Below, in pieces: positions 35,655 to 44,563 of a DNA stretch of 64,000 bases. Each line of letters begins with the position of its first letter. Position 1 is the stretch's first letter. The position numbers were made by a program, and so were the translations under genes. Under the pieces are notes generated by a model, which searched no databases, was not told where the DNA came from, and saw only the letters and a list, made by a program, of their open reading frames with translations. The DNA lies in assembly GCF_017545445.1 (NCBI RefSeq), contig NZ_JAFWOM010000140.1, positions 62,001-126,000 of the forward strand. The letters are read 5' to 3'. This DNA comes from Fibrobacter sp. Lineage in GTDB: Bacteria; Fibrobacterota; Fibrobacteria; Fibrobacterales; Fibrobacteraceae.

Positions 35655-35691
35655 ATTGCGGTCGTAATCATTCTTTCGGTAAATTTAGAGG

Positions 35692-36639
35692 CTATCGCCT
35701 TTTTGTCAGGATCTCTTTGCGTTTGAGAATGTCATCTTTGGAAAAGCCGGAAATGGCGGCGATTTCTTCATCGTTCAATTTTCCATTTGCAAGCATGGCA
35801 TCGACCATTTCGATTTTAGTTTCGTGCCTTGTTTCGCGTCTTGTTTCTATCTTGGCACTCGCCAAGCAGCAAGCGATTTCTTCTTTTGTAGTCATTTCTC
35901 TCTCCGCTTCGGTCAAAGTTGTTTTGTCCAAATTTTCGATCTTGATGCGGTTCAAGGCTTCGTTGACAATGTCATTCCCAAAGTCAGGGAGAGGCTTGCC
36001 TTCATGCGCATGCTTGAGCACGTAGAGCCAAATGTCAACGGGGTCTTTCACTTCGTCTGCGGTTTTGTTGAACCTTGTCAGATTAACCATAATATACTTA
36101 TTTTTCGGGAAAATCGCTTCGGCCTTCCCTTTGTTCAGCGATTCCCTGCTGTAAACGGCCCATTCGTCAATGTAATTCCCCATTGTCTGCGGCAATTCAA
36201 AGTCGCAAATCCAGATAGAAATGCATTCAGGGATTTCGTACCGCCTGTACTCCTTTTCTTCTTTGGAAAGTGCCTTGAATTCTTCCGTTTCTTCCATTTC
36301 CTGTTTGCCCCTGATAATCAAGAAAGCTTTATACAGTATGGTTCGGTCGATAAAGAATCCATGGTCCGCTTTTTGCATTTCGATGTTGAGAAAGCGATTG
36401 GAGTTGGTCGTTGCGAAAGCGTCCAGAGAAATTTTTCGTTCCTTGGGAACCATAAAACGAATCACTTCATCGAACGAGTATTTCAGATCCTTGATTTGGT
36501 CGTCGCCTTTCAGGTGCAGGATTCCGTCAACAAAGTCCTTGATGGCATCCTTGCTGGCGAACAAGTTCTTGAATCCGGTATCGGTTCTCGGATCGATGTA
36601 GGTTTTGCCTTTCAGCTTTTCTGGAATAGATTGATTCAT
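35692..36639 (-). CDS. Rpn-family recombination-promoting nuclease (PD-(D/E)XK, PF12784 type)
   Basis: 315 residues. The N-terminus carries the family opening YIDPRTDTGFKNLFAS, and the nuclease core is seen in ISLDAFATTNSNRFLNIEMQK, where the acidic residues sit in D-A and I-E-M-Q, the form typical for this family. The C-terminal 50 residues contain repeated short RRET/RHET units and a helical tail (EIAAISGFSKDDIL). Rpn proteins are DNA endonucleases linked to RecA-independent recombination and gene transfer; some are annotated as transposases. GGAGGGA ribosome site before the ATG. It lies divergent from copy 2 and convergent to copy 1 of the ATPase gene. Confidence 0.88.
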   Translation of the reverse strand: MNQSIPEKLKGKTYIDPRTDTGFKNLFASKDAIKDFVDGILHLKGDDQIKDLKYSFDEVIRFMVPKERKISLDAFATTNSNRFLNIEMQKADHGFFIDRTILYKAFLIIRGKQEMEETEEFKALSKEEKEYRRYEIPECISIWICDFELPQTMGNYIDEWAVYSRESLNKGKAEAIFPKNKYIMVNLTRFNKTADEVKDPVDIWLYVLKHAHEGKPLPDFGNDIVNEALNRIKIENLDKTTLTEAEREMTTKEEIACCLASAKIETRRETRHETKIEMVDAMLANGKLNDEEIAAISGFSKDDILKRKEILTKRR

Positions 36640-36832
36640 AAAAGTCCCTCCGTTAAGTTTAGAGGCTTTAATCTACAACGAAAAATTTTGAAAAAGCAAA
36701 ACTTTGCAAATTTTGCCAACAACCGCTTGCAAATTCGTTTATTTTGCAAACTATAGAAATACTCAAAAAAGAAATGTCCGTGGATTTGGTTTAATTCTCT
36801 CATACGCACGATATTTCGAACTCGTAATTGAA

Positions 36833-36900
36833 GTCGTCTAATCAAACTATCAGAACTGAGCCCTATTGCGTTGCTTTACCGAAATTATTAAATTAGTGGT
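36833..36900 (+). repeat. Conserved 68-base leader, copy 2
   Basis: Second copy of the leader at 33991-34058, one base different. It precedes the ATG at 36901. The 190 bases further upstream, between the leader and the Rpn gene, are AT-rich and show nothing I recognise. Confidence 0.9.
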
Positions 36901-38499
36901 ATGGCGTTGAAGAGATTTCCTATTGGTGTGCAGGATTTTGCACAGATTCGTGAAAACGAATATTTCTATGTTGATAAGACAGATCTTGTCTATAAGTTGA
37001 CTCATACGAGTCAATTTTATTTCCTGTCTCGTCCGCGGCGGTTCGGCAAATCGCTGTTGATAAGCACTCTCCAATGTTATTTTGAAGGCCGCAAGGAACT
37101 GTTTGCGGGCCTTGCCATGGAAAGGCTCGAATCCGAGTGGAAAAAATACCCGGTGTTCAAGCTGAGCTTTGCTGGGAACAAGTTCATTACCGAAGAAGAT
37201 TTGGCGGACACGCTTAACTTGAAACTCGGGGAATGGGAGCGGCAATACGGGCTTGAACCGTCTGATAAGTCGGCTTGGGGCGTTCGCTTCGAATTGCTGA
37301 TCAAGGCTGCTCATGAATCCACCGGCATGCCTCCCGTGGTGCTCGTTGACGAATACGACGCTCCGCTGCTCGACAGCATGGAAAATCCAGAACTCCAGCT
37401 CACGCTCAAGAATGAAATGCGGAAGTTGTTCAGCCCCCTTAAGGACTTAGGCGGTATTCTCCGCTTCGTGTTCCTTACCGGCATCAGCAAGTTCAGCCAG
37501 CTCAGTATCTTCAGCGAACTCAATAATTTGAACGTCATCACGATGGATGACGAATATGCGGCTATTTGCGGCATCACCAAGGAAGAAGTTTTCTCCCAGA
37601 TGCAGCCTGAAATTCAAGCACTTGCAGATAAAAACGACATGAAATACGACGAAGCGTGCGAAGCCCTGACGCGTCAATATGACGGCTACCATTTTTCAGA
37701 AAATTCTCCAGATATTTTTAATCCATTTAGTCTGATAAGTTCTTTAAGCAAAAAGAATCTCGCTAATTATTGGTTTGCGACTGGCACGCCGACAATTTTG
37801 ACAAAGCTTGTTAAAAAATACAAAATGGACGCGGAGCTATTCGACAAGGGGTTTGCCGTCGCCGCCGAAGTGTTCGATTCCCCCACCGAAACAGCCGATA
37901 ATCCCATCCCGATGCTGTACCAGAGCGGATACCTCACCATCAAAAAATTTAACAGAGGAGAGTTTTCGCCCTATGTGTTAGCATTCCCGAACCACGAAGT
38001 CGCGGAAGGCTTTACCAAGTGTCTTCTTGCGTATTATACCGGGCAGAGCACCGCATATTCGACTGTCGTGAGCCGGGTAATTCAGGGAATGAAGGATGGC
38101 GACATCGACGGAGTCCTTCAGGTCATTCGGGCGTATATGAGTGGTGTCCCGTACGACTCGGAACCGCAGGGCGAATTGCACTACAAGACGATTGTGTATT
38201 GTGTGTTCAGCTTGGCGACACCGTACTTGACGCGTTGCGAAGAAAAGTCTGCGGCAGGCCGTTGCGATGTCGTCGTCGAAACGACCGATGCAGTTTATGT
38301 TTTTGAGTTTATGTTGGATGGAAACGGGACCGTCGATGACGCTCTCAAGCAAATTGACGATCGGGGTTACTTGATCCCGTATTCGGCTCGCTTGGCTGTG
38401 AATGGTTCTCCGAAAAAATTGTTTAAAATCGGCGTCTCGTTCGATGCCGAAAAACGCACCCTCGGTGAGTGGAAAATCGTTTCATCTTTTCAAGAATAG
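36901..38499 (+). CDS. AAA-ATPase-like/PD-(D/E)XK protein, copy 2, with nuclease lysine replaced
   Basis: 532 residues, aligned end to end with copy 1. Blocks near residues 1-85, 185-280 and the last 100 are nearly identical, while 86-180 and 310-440 differ much more, a mosaic pattern. In the nuclease core the motif reads VFEFMLDG: the catalytic lysine of E-x-K is methionine (residue 471, codon ATG at 38311), so DNA cleavage by this domain is probably lost. The P-loop RPRRFGKS and VVLVDEYDAP are kept. Downstream sequence after the stop (ATTGCGGTCGTAATCAT) is also shared with copy 1. Confidence 0.88.
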   Translation: MALKRFPIGVQDFAQIRENEYFYVDKTDLVYKLTHTSQFYFLSRPRRFGKSLLISTLQCYFEGRKELFAGLAMERLESEWKKYPVFKLSFAGNKFITEEDLADTLNLKLGEWERQYGLEPSDKSAWGVRFELLIKAAHESTGMPPVVLVDEYDAPLLDSMENPELQLTLKNEMRKLFSPLKDLGGILRFVFLTGISKFSQLSIFSELNNLNVITMDDEYAAICGITKEEVFSQMQPEIQALADKNDMKYDEACEALTRQYDGYHFSENSPDIFNPFSLISSLSKKNLANYWFATGTPTILTKLVKKYKMDAELFDKGFAVAAEVFDSPTETADNPIPMLYQSGYLTIKKFNRGEFSPYVLAFPNHEVAEGFTKCLLAYYTGQSTAYSTVVSRVIQGMKDGDIDGVLQVIRAYMSGVPYDSEPQGELHYKTIVYCVFSLATPYLTRCEEKSAAGRCDVVVETTDAVYVFEFMLDGNGTVDDALKQIDDRGYLIPYSARLAVNGSPKKLFKIGVSFDAEKRTLGEWKIVSSFQE

Positions 38500-38648
38500 A
38501 TTGCGGTCGTAATCATACTTCCGTTAAATTTATAGATTTATTGGCTTTGGCTTCAGAATGGCGATGTGCTAATTTTTTTTTTCTTTTGTAGATAACTTGC
38601 AAAATGCTTATAATTTGCTATTATTGTCCAATGCGGATGGTATAACTT

Positions 38649-39374
38649 ATGATAAGTATAAGGGAGCTCAATCTTCTCGGTTGTCGGGCCAATTTGGCCG
38701 ATTTGCCTGATGGCAAGCTGTTGATCAACACGATCAATGCGTTTTCGTACAATAACGCCCGTAAGGATGCCCTTTTTGAAGAGGCGTTGACGAAGGGCGA
38801 TGTGCTGATTCCCGATGGCATCAGCATTGTGCGTGCGTGTCGTTGGCTCAAGGCCAAGACTCAACCGAAGGAACGCATTGCCGGGTGGGATTTGTTTGCA
38901 TTCGAGATGCACCGTCTCAATCGGCTTGGCGGCAAGGTGATGTTCCTTGGGTCGAGCGAAAAGGTGCTTGATTTGATCCGCAAAAAGTCAGCAGCGCTTT
39001 ACTCGAACCTCGAGGTGGTGACCTATTCTCCCCCCTACAAGCCCAAGTTTACGTTGGAAGACGACCAGAACATGGTCCGGGCGATTAACGAGGCAAATCC
39101 TGATTTGCTGTGGATTGGCATGACTGCACCCAAACAGGAAAAGTGGACGTATGCCAACTGGAACCGGTTGAATATCCATTGCCATGTGGGGACTGTCGGG
39201 GCTGTATTCGATTTTTTTGCCGGAACCTATAAACGCGCTCCGGAAATTTGGCAACGCATGGGATTGGAGTGGCTCTACAGGTTGCTCAAGGAACCGCGCC
39301 GCATGTGGAAACGCTATATCATCGGTAACGTTGTGTTCATGGGGCATGTAGTCCGCGAAAAAATTGGCATGTAA
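38649..39374 (+). CDS. WecG/TagA/CpsF family glycosyltransferase (GT26)
   Basis: 241 residues. Typical family blocks are LINTINAFSYNNAR, VLIPDGISIVRACRWL, IAGWDLF, GGKVMFLGSSEKVLDL, LLWIGMTAPKQEKW, VGTVGAVFDFFAGTYKRAPEIW and MGLEWLYRLLKEPRRMWKRY. Members add N-acetylmannosamine (TagA) or N-acetylmannosaminuronate (WecG) to lipid-linked GlcNAc, early in glycan assembly, so this may be the second transferase after one of the initiating enzymes. It marks the return of the polysaccharide locus after the ATPase/nuclease insertion. Confidence 0.93.
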   Translation: MISIRELNLLGCRANLADLPDGKLLINTINAFSYNNARKDALFEEALTKGDVLIPDGISIVRACRWLKAKTQPKERIAGWDLFAFEMHRLNRLGGKVMFLGSSEKVLDLIRKKSAALYSNLEVVTYSPPYKPKFTLEDDQNMVRAINEANPDLLWIGMTAPKQEKWTYANWNRLNIHCHVGTVGAVFDFFAGTYKRAPEIWQRMGLEWLYRLLKEPRRMWKRYIIGNVVFMGHVVREKIGM

Positions 39375-39455
39375 CCTATTCGGACTGTGCATAGAAGTCG
39401 TAAATATCGGGCTTGAAAAAAAATATTTATATTTGCTCTGCAAAATGGGAGCTTT

Positions 39456-41642
39456 ATGACTAATATACCCGAACAAAATCAAAACAGACAATTGCCTTCG
39501 ATGGCGTCTTTTAAGCCTACTGATATGACCGAAGACGTTCTCGGACTATTCGACTTATTCCGTCGTCATTGGATGATATTCGCATTTTTCTCCATTGTCG
39601 GTTTAATTACGGGGGTAATTTATGCCCGCTATAGCCGGGACGTTTTCCAAAGTACCGCGATGCTGCAATTGGACACGAAGTCGAAGAGTGGCAAGGCGAT
39701 TGCTGAAATGGGTGATCTCTTTGAAACGCATAGTCCTGCCTTGGCGGAGATTCATTTGATGAAGAGTCTCAGCGTACTGATACCTGTGGTCGAAAAATTG
39801 CACTTGAATTATGGTGCGGAGCCGATGGACTTTATTGACCGCCTTATGCATCGCGAGGGGCGTATGGACTTGGATTTATTCGAACCGCCCGAACCATTGA
39901 CGGAAGAAGAAAAGGAGGGGGAGTGGATTGCTGAGGTCAAATCTTCTGATTCGTATGAATTAATTTCACCGCTAGGGGCTAGCGTCGTAGAAGGCAAGGT
40001 GGGCGAAACGTACCGTGTTCCTGTAGGGGCTGATTCTATTGCCATTTGCGTTAAGTCGATGAATGCGTTGCCTGGGCAGAGATTTGTTTTGTGGAGTGCT
40101 CCTGTGTTGAAAGTGGCAGAGGGGCTGCAAGGGGCGGTTAGTGCGGATGAAAAGGGGAGAAATACGAACATCCTTGAAATTTCTTATTCGGACCGCTACC
40201 CTGACCGTGCTGCGGATGTGCTTAACGCCATTGCCGAGATGTATGTGCGCCAGAATGTTGAAATGCGCAGTGCCGAGGCCGAAAAATCCCTTGCTTTTTT
40301 GGAAGCGCAGCTCCCGTCCATCAAGGCTAAATTGGATTCATCTCAGCAACTTTTGACGAGCTACCGTAACAAGGCTGGAACGGTAGATTTAAGTGCTGAG
40401 GCTCAAGGTACGTTAAAACGTCAAGTGGAGTTAAGAACACAGTTGCTTTCATTACAGCAGGCGTATCAAGAAAAATCTCGTTTGTTCAAGTCGGACCATC
40501 CTACGATGCAGGCTATTTTGCAACAGCAGGAACGGTTGCAAAAAGAACTTGCTGGTGAAGAAGGTAAAACGAAAAAACTTCCAACGACGCAACAGGATGT
40601 GCTAAAGCTCCAGCAAGATGTCTCGATTAATAATGAACTCTATACGTCCGTTTTGAACAACATCCAGCAACTCCGTGTAGTGCGTGCAAGCGAAATCGGT
40701 AACGTGCGTATTGTTGATCCGGCTTATATACACAAAAAGCCGGTCTCGCCTAGCCGTAAGAAAATAGTTTTTTTCGGGTTTGGTGGCGGTTTCGCTTTCA
40801 GCTGGGTTTTTGTTTTTATGTTGCGCAATCTGCGTAATCGCGGCGTGGGGTCGTCCTCTGAAATCGAACGCGAGACCGGCGTGAGCGTCTATGCGAAAGT
40901 TCCCAAGACTAAGATTAGTCATAAGCTTTCTGGTGTAGATGACAAGCGTTTTATTTTGGCGAAGGCGGATTCCGAGGATTTAGCGGTAGAAAAGATTCGT
41001 ACGTTGCGTACAGCTTTGGATTTCTCGTGCATCGATGAAGGTGGCCATGTGCTTATGGTGACGGGTATCGCTCCGGGGGCGGGCAAATCGTTTATCGCAT
41101 TGAACCTTACTTATCTTTTTGCCAAACAAGATAAACGGGTGCTGTTCATTGATGCTGACCTTCGCAAGTCAAGGCTTTCGCACAAGCGCGAAAAGGGCGT
41201 GACGGACATTATCTCCAAATCCTGCAAACTGGAAGATGTTGTTGTGGATTTGGGTGAAGGTGCATATTTCTTGCCGAATGGTTCCCATACGCCGAACCCA
41301 GGTGAAATGATTGCATCTAAGGCTTTCGCGGAACTGTTGCAGGATTGCCGGCAGAAATACGATATTGTTGTTATTGATACTCCGCCAAACTCGCTTGTGT
41401 CCGATGCCCAGGCGATAGCGAAGCTGGTTGATTTCGGCTTGATTGTTATTGAATACAAGAAGCATTCTATGGAAAATATCCAGGAAACGGTTGACCAGTT
41501 GAGCTTGGCGAAATTGGAGAAAAAAGCCATCGTGCTCAACCAGTGTGTCCATGATAGCAGTTCTTATGGCTATGGCTATGGTTACGGCTATGGCTATGGT
41601 TATGGTTACCGCTACAGGTACGGCGATAAGAAAGAGAAATAA
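39456..41642 (+). CDS. Wzc-like polysaccharide co-polymerase and bacterial tyrosine kinase
   Basis: 728 residues. N-terminal Wzz-type chain-length domain between two membrane helices (about residues 45-65 and 430-455), with long coiled-coil segments between about 270 and 380. The C-terminal cytoplasmic domain has Walker A GIAPGAGKSFIAL near 535-547, Walker A' VLFIDADLRKS and Walker B IVVIDTPP, as in BY-kinases. The extreme C-terminus is a tyrosine cluster with ten tyrosines in Tyr-Gly and Tyr-Arg pairs, the usual autophosphorylation tail but unusually regular. Its phosphorylation state controls polymer length and export. No separate phosphatase gene is seen in the window. Confidence 0.94.
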   Translation: MTNIPEQNQNRQLPSMASFKPTDMTEDVLGLFDLFRRHWMIFAFFSIVGLITGVIYARYSRDVFQSTAMLQLDTKSKSGKAIAEMGDLFETHSPALAEIHLMKSLSVLIPVVEKLHLNYGAEPMDFIDRLMHREGRMDLDLFEPPEPLTEEEKEGEWIAEVKSSDSYELISPLGASVVEGKVGETYRVPVGADSIAICVKSMNALPGQRFVLWSAPVLKVAEGLQGAVSADEKGRNTNILEISYSDRYPDRAADVLNAIAEMYVRQNVEMRSAEAEKSLAFLEAQLPSIKAKLDSSQQLLTSYRNKAGTVDLSAEAQGTLKRQVELRTQLLSLQQAYQEKSRLFKSDHPTMQAILQQQERLQKELAGEEGKTKKLPTTQQDVLKLQQDVSINNELYTSVLNNIQQLRVVRASEIGNVRIVDPAYIHKKPVSPSRKKIVFFGFGGGFAFSWVFVFMLRNLRNRGVGSSSEIERETGVSVYAKVPKTKISHKLSGVDDKRFILAKADSEDLAVEKIRTLRTALDFSCIDEGGHVLMVTGIAPGAGKSFIALNLTYLFAKQDKRVLFIDADLRKSRLSHKREKGVTDIISKSCKLEDVVVDLGEGAYFLPNGSHTPNPGEMIASKAFAELLQDCRQKYDIVVIDTPPNSLVSDAQAIAKLVDFGLIVIEYKKHSMENIQETVDQLSLAKLEKKAIVLNQCVHDSSSYGYGYGYGYGYGYGYRYRYGDKKEK

Positions 41643-41683
41643 TTTTTTTCGTAATTCGTCATCTTTACAATGTTCGTAACTGC

Positions 41684-41711
41684 CATCCCCGACTTGATCG
41701 GGGATTTTTTG
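41684..41711 (+). terminator. Terminator after the tyrosine kinase gene
   Basis: ATCCCCGA and TCGGGGAT pair across CTTGA and are followed by six T. It ends the unit that contains the kinase gene and belongs by sequence to the dispersed CATCCCCG/CGGGGAT palindrome type. Confidence 0.85.
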
Positions 41712-41781
41712 CAATAATTTGAATTGCTTGGTTCTTTAATTTTGCATTTTTTTTATTATTTCTTTTAAAGAGGAGTAAATT

Positions 41782-43380
41782 ATGGAACAGCAAGCTGTTG
41801 AAGTCGTATCTGTTTTTCATGGCACATTTTGGGCGTTGGTTCCCTCAGTCGTGGCGATTATTCATGCCCTTATAACAAAGGAAGCGTATTCATCCCTTTT
41901 CATTGGGATTGTAATTGGAGGCCTTTTTATTAGCCAAGGGGATTTTCCGCTGTTTTTGGATGCCGTTTTCAAGAATGGCATGGTCAAGCAAGTGTCTGAT
42001 CCGTGGAACGTGGGCATCCTCTTTTTCCTTGTAATGCTGGGTGCGATGGTTGCCTTGATGAATAAATCTGGAGCGTCGGCTGCGTTTGGAAATTGGGCGA
42101 AGTTGCATATCAAATCTAAGGTCGGAGCCCAAATTGCGACTATTATTCTGGGTATTCTGATTTTTGTCGATGACTACTTCAACTGCCTTACTGTGGGGAG
42201 TGTGATGCGCCCTGTTACGGATAAATTTAAAGTGAGCCATGAAAAATTGGCTTATTTGATTGATGCGACTGCAGCTCCGATTTGCATTATTGCTCCAGTC
42301 AGTTCGTGGGCGGCTGCGGTGACGGGGTTTGTCGAAGGCGAAGATGGTTTGGGTTTGTTTGTCAAGTCTATTCCATATAACTTCTATGCTTTGTTGACGA
42401 TTGTCGCTTTGTTTGCTTTGGTTCTTTTGAAAGTCGATTTTGGCCCGATGAAAAGTTACGAGTCCGCAGCAGAAATGATCGATGCGAAAATGGAAAAAGT
42501 AAATGTTGAACAATCTCGTGGAACCATGCTGGATTTGGTGTTCCCGATTGTTACTTTGATATTATTTTGCGTTCTTGGATTAATTTATACGGGCGGATAT
42601 TTTGCAAGCGGAGAGGCTCACAAAGGTTTTGTCGATGCGTTTGGCGGAAGTGATGCTTCTGTTGGTCTTGTGTATGGTAGCTTTGCCGCGTTTATCGTGA
42701 CTGTTATTTGGTTTTTGGGCCGCCGCATTTTGAAGATAGGAAAGTGCTTGGAATGCTTGCCTGAAGGTTTCAAGGCGATGGTTCCTGCTATTATTATTTT
42801 GGTGCTCGCCTGGAGCTTGAAGGGAATTACGGATACGCTTGGAGCGAAGGATTTTGTGGCGGGTATTGTTACGGGGAAAGCTACGGTTCTTATGAACTTT
42901 ATGCCGGCAATTATTTTCATCGTTGGAATCGGGCTTGCGTTTTCGACAGGAACGTCTTGGGGAACATTTGGTATCTTGATTCCGATTGTCGTTGCTGCTT
43001 TTTCCAGTGTGGATCCAGAATTGATGATTATTTCGATTTCGGCTTGCATGGCGGGGGCTGTCTGCGGTGACCACATTTCGCCGATTTCAGATACGACGAT
43101 TATGGCAAGTGCCGGTGCTGAGTGTAATCATGTGAACCACGTCAACACGCAGTTCCCTTATGCGTTATTTGTCGCATCAGTAAGTGTTGTATGTTTTATT
43201 GTGGCCGGATTCTTGCGTAGTGCGTTGCTGTCGGTTGCTTTGGGAGTTGCTCTCATTGTGGGTATTCTTTTTATCGTCAAGGCAAAAAGCGGAGATGGAA
43301 AAGTTAAGAAAGAGAAAATAAAAGTGAAGAGAGAAAAGCCGAAAGCGAAGAAATCGCGCACTGTCACTCCACAGGCGTAA
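41782..43380 (+). CDS. Na+/H+ antiporter, NhaC family
   Basis: 532 residues with about 11-12 membrane helices. Family features include AIIHALITKEAYSSLFIGI near the N-terminus, FVDDYFNCLTVGSVMRPV with the acidic residue pair of the ion site, APICIIAPVSSWAA, and GDHISPISDTTIMASAGA near the C-terminus. It exchanges sodium for protons across the inner membrane. The last 45 residues are a lysine-rich cytoplasmic tail (KVKKEKIKVKREKPKAKK). AAAGAGGAG ribosome site. It lies inside the polysaccharide region but has its own terminator upstream, so it is likely a separate unit. Confidence 0.93.
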   Translation: MEQQAVEVVSVFHGTFWALVPSVVAIIHALITKEAYSSLFIGIVIGGLFISQGDFPLFLDAVFKNGMVKQVSDPWNVGILFFLVMLGAMVALMNKSGASAAFGNWAKLHIKSKVGAQIATIILGILIFVDDYFNCLTVGSVMRPVTDKFKVSHEKLAYLIDATAAPICIIAPVSSWAAAVTGFVEGEDGLGLFVKSIPYNFYALLTIVALFALVLLKVDFGPMKSYESAAEMIDAKMEKVNVEQSRGTMLDLVFPIVTLILFCVLGLIYTGGYFASGEAHKGFVDAFGGSDASVGLVYGSFAAFIVTVIWFLGRRILKIGKCLECLPEGFKAMVPAIIILVLAWSLKGITDTLGAKDFVAGIVTGKATVLMNFMPAIIFIVGIGLAFSTGTSWGTFGILIPIVVAAFSSVDPELMIISISACMAGAVCGDHISPISDTTIMASAGAECNHVNHVNTQFPYALFVASVSVVCFIVAGFLRSALLSVALGVALIVGILFIVKAKSGDGKVKKEKIKVKREKPKAKKSRTVTPQA

Positions 43381-43446
43381 CATGTCGCCTTTATTGCTCG
43401 TACCTCTTTACTATATTTCCCTCGGTTAGTAAAATTTGGAGCTTTT

Positions 43447-44382
43447 ATGCGTTGTTTAGTTACTGGTGGTGCAGGTTTCTTAGGGAGTCACCTTTGCGAA
43501 AGACTTTTAAACGATGGCCATGAAGTTATCTGCCTTGATAACTATTTCACGGGACGAATGGCGAATGTCGCTCATTTGCGTGACAACCGTAATTTTGAAC
43601 TCATCCGCCACGATGTGACTGAACCGATTCTTTTGGAAGTCGATCGCATTTTTAATTTGGCGTGCCCCGCAAGTCCGATCCATTACCAGTTCAACCCGGT
43701 GAAGACGATCAAAACGAGCGTCATGGGTGCTATTAACATGTTGGGGCTGGCTAAGCGTGTTTATGCTCGCATTTTGCAAGCCAGTACAAGCGAAGTCTAT
43801 GGCGACCCAGCCGTGCATCCGCAGACCGAAGACTACTGGGGAAACGTGAACCCCATCGGCATCCGCAGTTGCTACGACGAAGGCAAGCGCGTTGCCGAGA
43901 CGCTCTTCATGGATTACCACCGCCAGAACAAAGTTGATATCCGCATTGTTCGTATTTTCAATACGTACGGCCCGCGCATGTTGCCTAACGATGGCCGCGT
44001 CGTTTCGAACTTTATCGTTCAGGCGTTAAACGGCGAAGACCTTACGATTTACGGTGACGGTAGCCAGACGCGCAGTTTCTGCTATGTGGATGACCTCATC
44101 GAAGGTTTTGTCCGCATGATGAATCAGGATAAGATAATTGGCCCCGTGAACATCGGCAATCCCGGCGAATTTACGATGCTCGAACTTGCAAAGGAAGTGC
44201 TCGACCTTACGGGTTCCAAGAGTAAGATTGTATATAAGCCGCTCCCCGGAGACGACCCCAAGATGCGCCGCCCGGACATCTCGCTTGCAAAAGAAGCTCT
44301 CGGCTGGGAACCGACGATTCCGCTCCGCAAGGGCCTCGAAAAGACGATTGTTTATTTCGACAACCTTCTCAAGACGATGTAA
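43447..44382 (+). CDS. uxs: UDP-glucuronate decarboxylase (UDP-xylose synthase)
   Basis: 311 residues, extended SDR. The start [19 protein letters not shown] binds NAD; the family signature [30 protein letters not shown] and the Y-x3-K in [11 protein letters not shown] are typical for UXS-type decarboxylases, with [10 protein letters not shown] and [17 protein letters not shown]. It makes UDP-xylose from UDP-glucuronate, providing a pentose for the surface glycan. dTDP-glucose dehydratase is excluded because the HDVTEP and CPASP motifs are specific to this subfamily. GGAG ribosome site before the ATG. Confidence 0.94.
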   Translation: MRCLVTGGAGFLGSHLCERLLNDGHEVICLDNYFTGRMANVAHLRDNRNFELIRHDVTEPILLEVDRIFNLACPASPIHYQFNPVKTIKTSVMGAINMLGLAKRVYARILQASTSEVYGDPAVHPQTEDYWGNVNPIGIRSCYDEGKRVAETLFMDYHRQNKVDIRIVRIFNTYGPRMLPNDGRVVSNFIVQALNGEDLTIYGDGSQTRSFCYVDDLIEGFVRMMNQDKIIGPVNIGNPGEFTMLELAKEVLDLTGSKSKIVYKPLPGDDPKMRRPDISLAKEALGWEPTIPLRKGLEKTIVYFDNLLKTM

Positions 44383-44563
44383 TTTGGGGTTTAGGTGTAG
44401 GTCTTAGGAAAAGTATCACACGCTTCGAGCCTGCAATTGAATTTGAGGATAACCAAGGTAGCGTCGCTCGCTTTGCTCTGTTGTCCCCTCTCGTCGCGCG
44501 GCTTGTGCTTTTGTCGTCTATAAAATTGACGTTTTCCTAACATTTTACTAAGATGTTTCTATA

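Noticed and set aside
35692..36639. Insertion sequence carrying the Rpn gene
   Set aside because: No terminal inverted repeats or target duplications visible near the gene; the leader repeat belongs to the flanking ATPase genes.
41561..41640. Coding repeat as a separate low-complexity gene
   Set aside because: It is the in-frame tail of the tyrosine kinase, not an independent feature.
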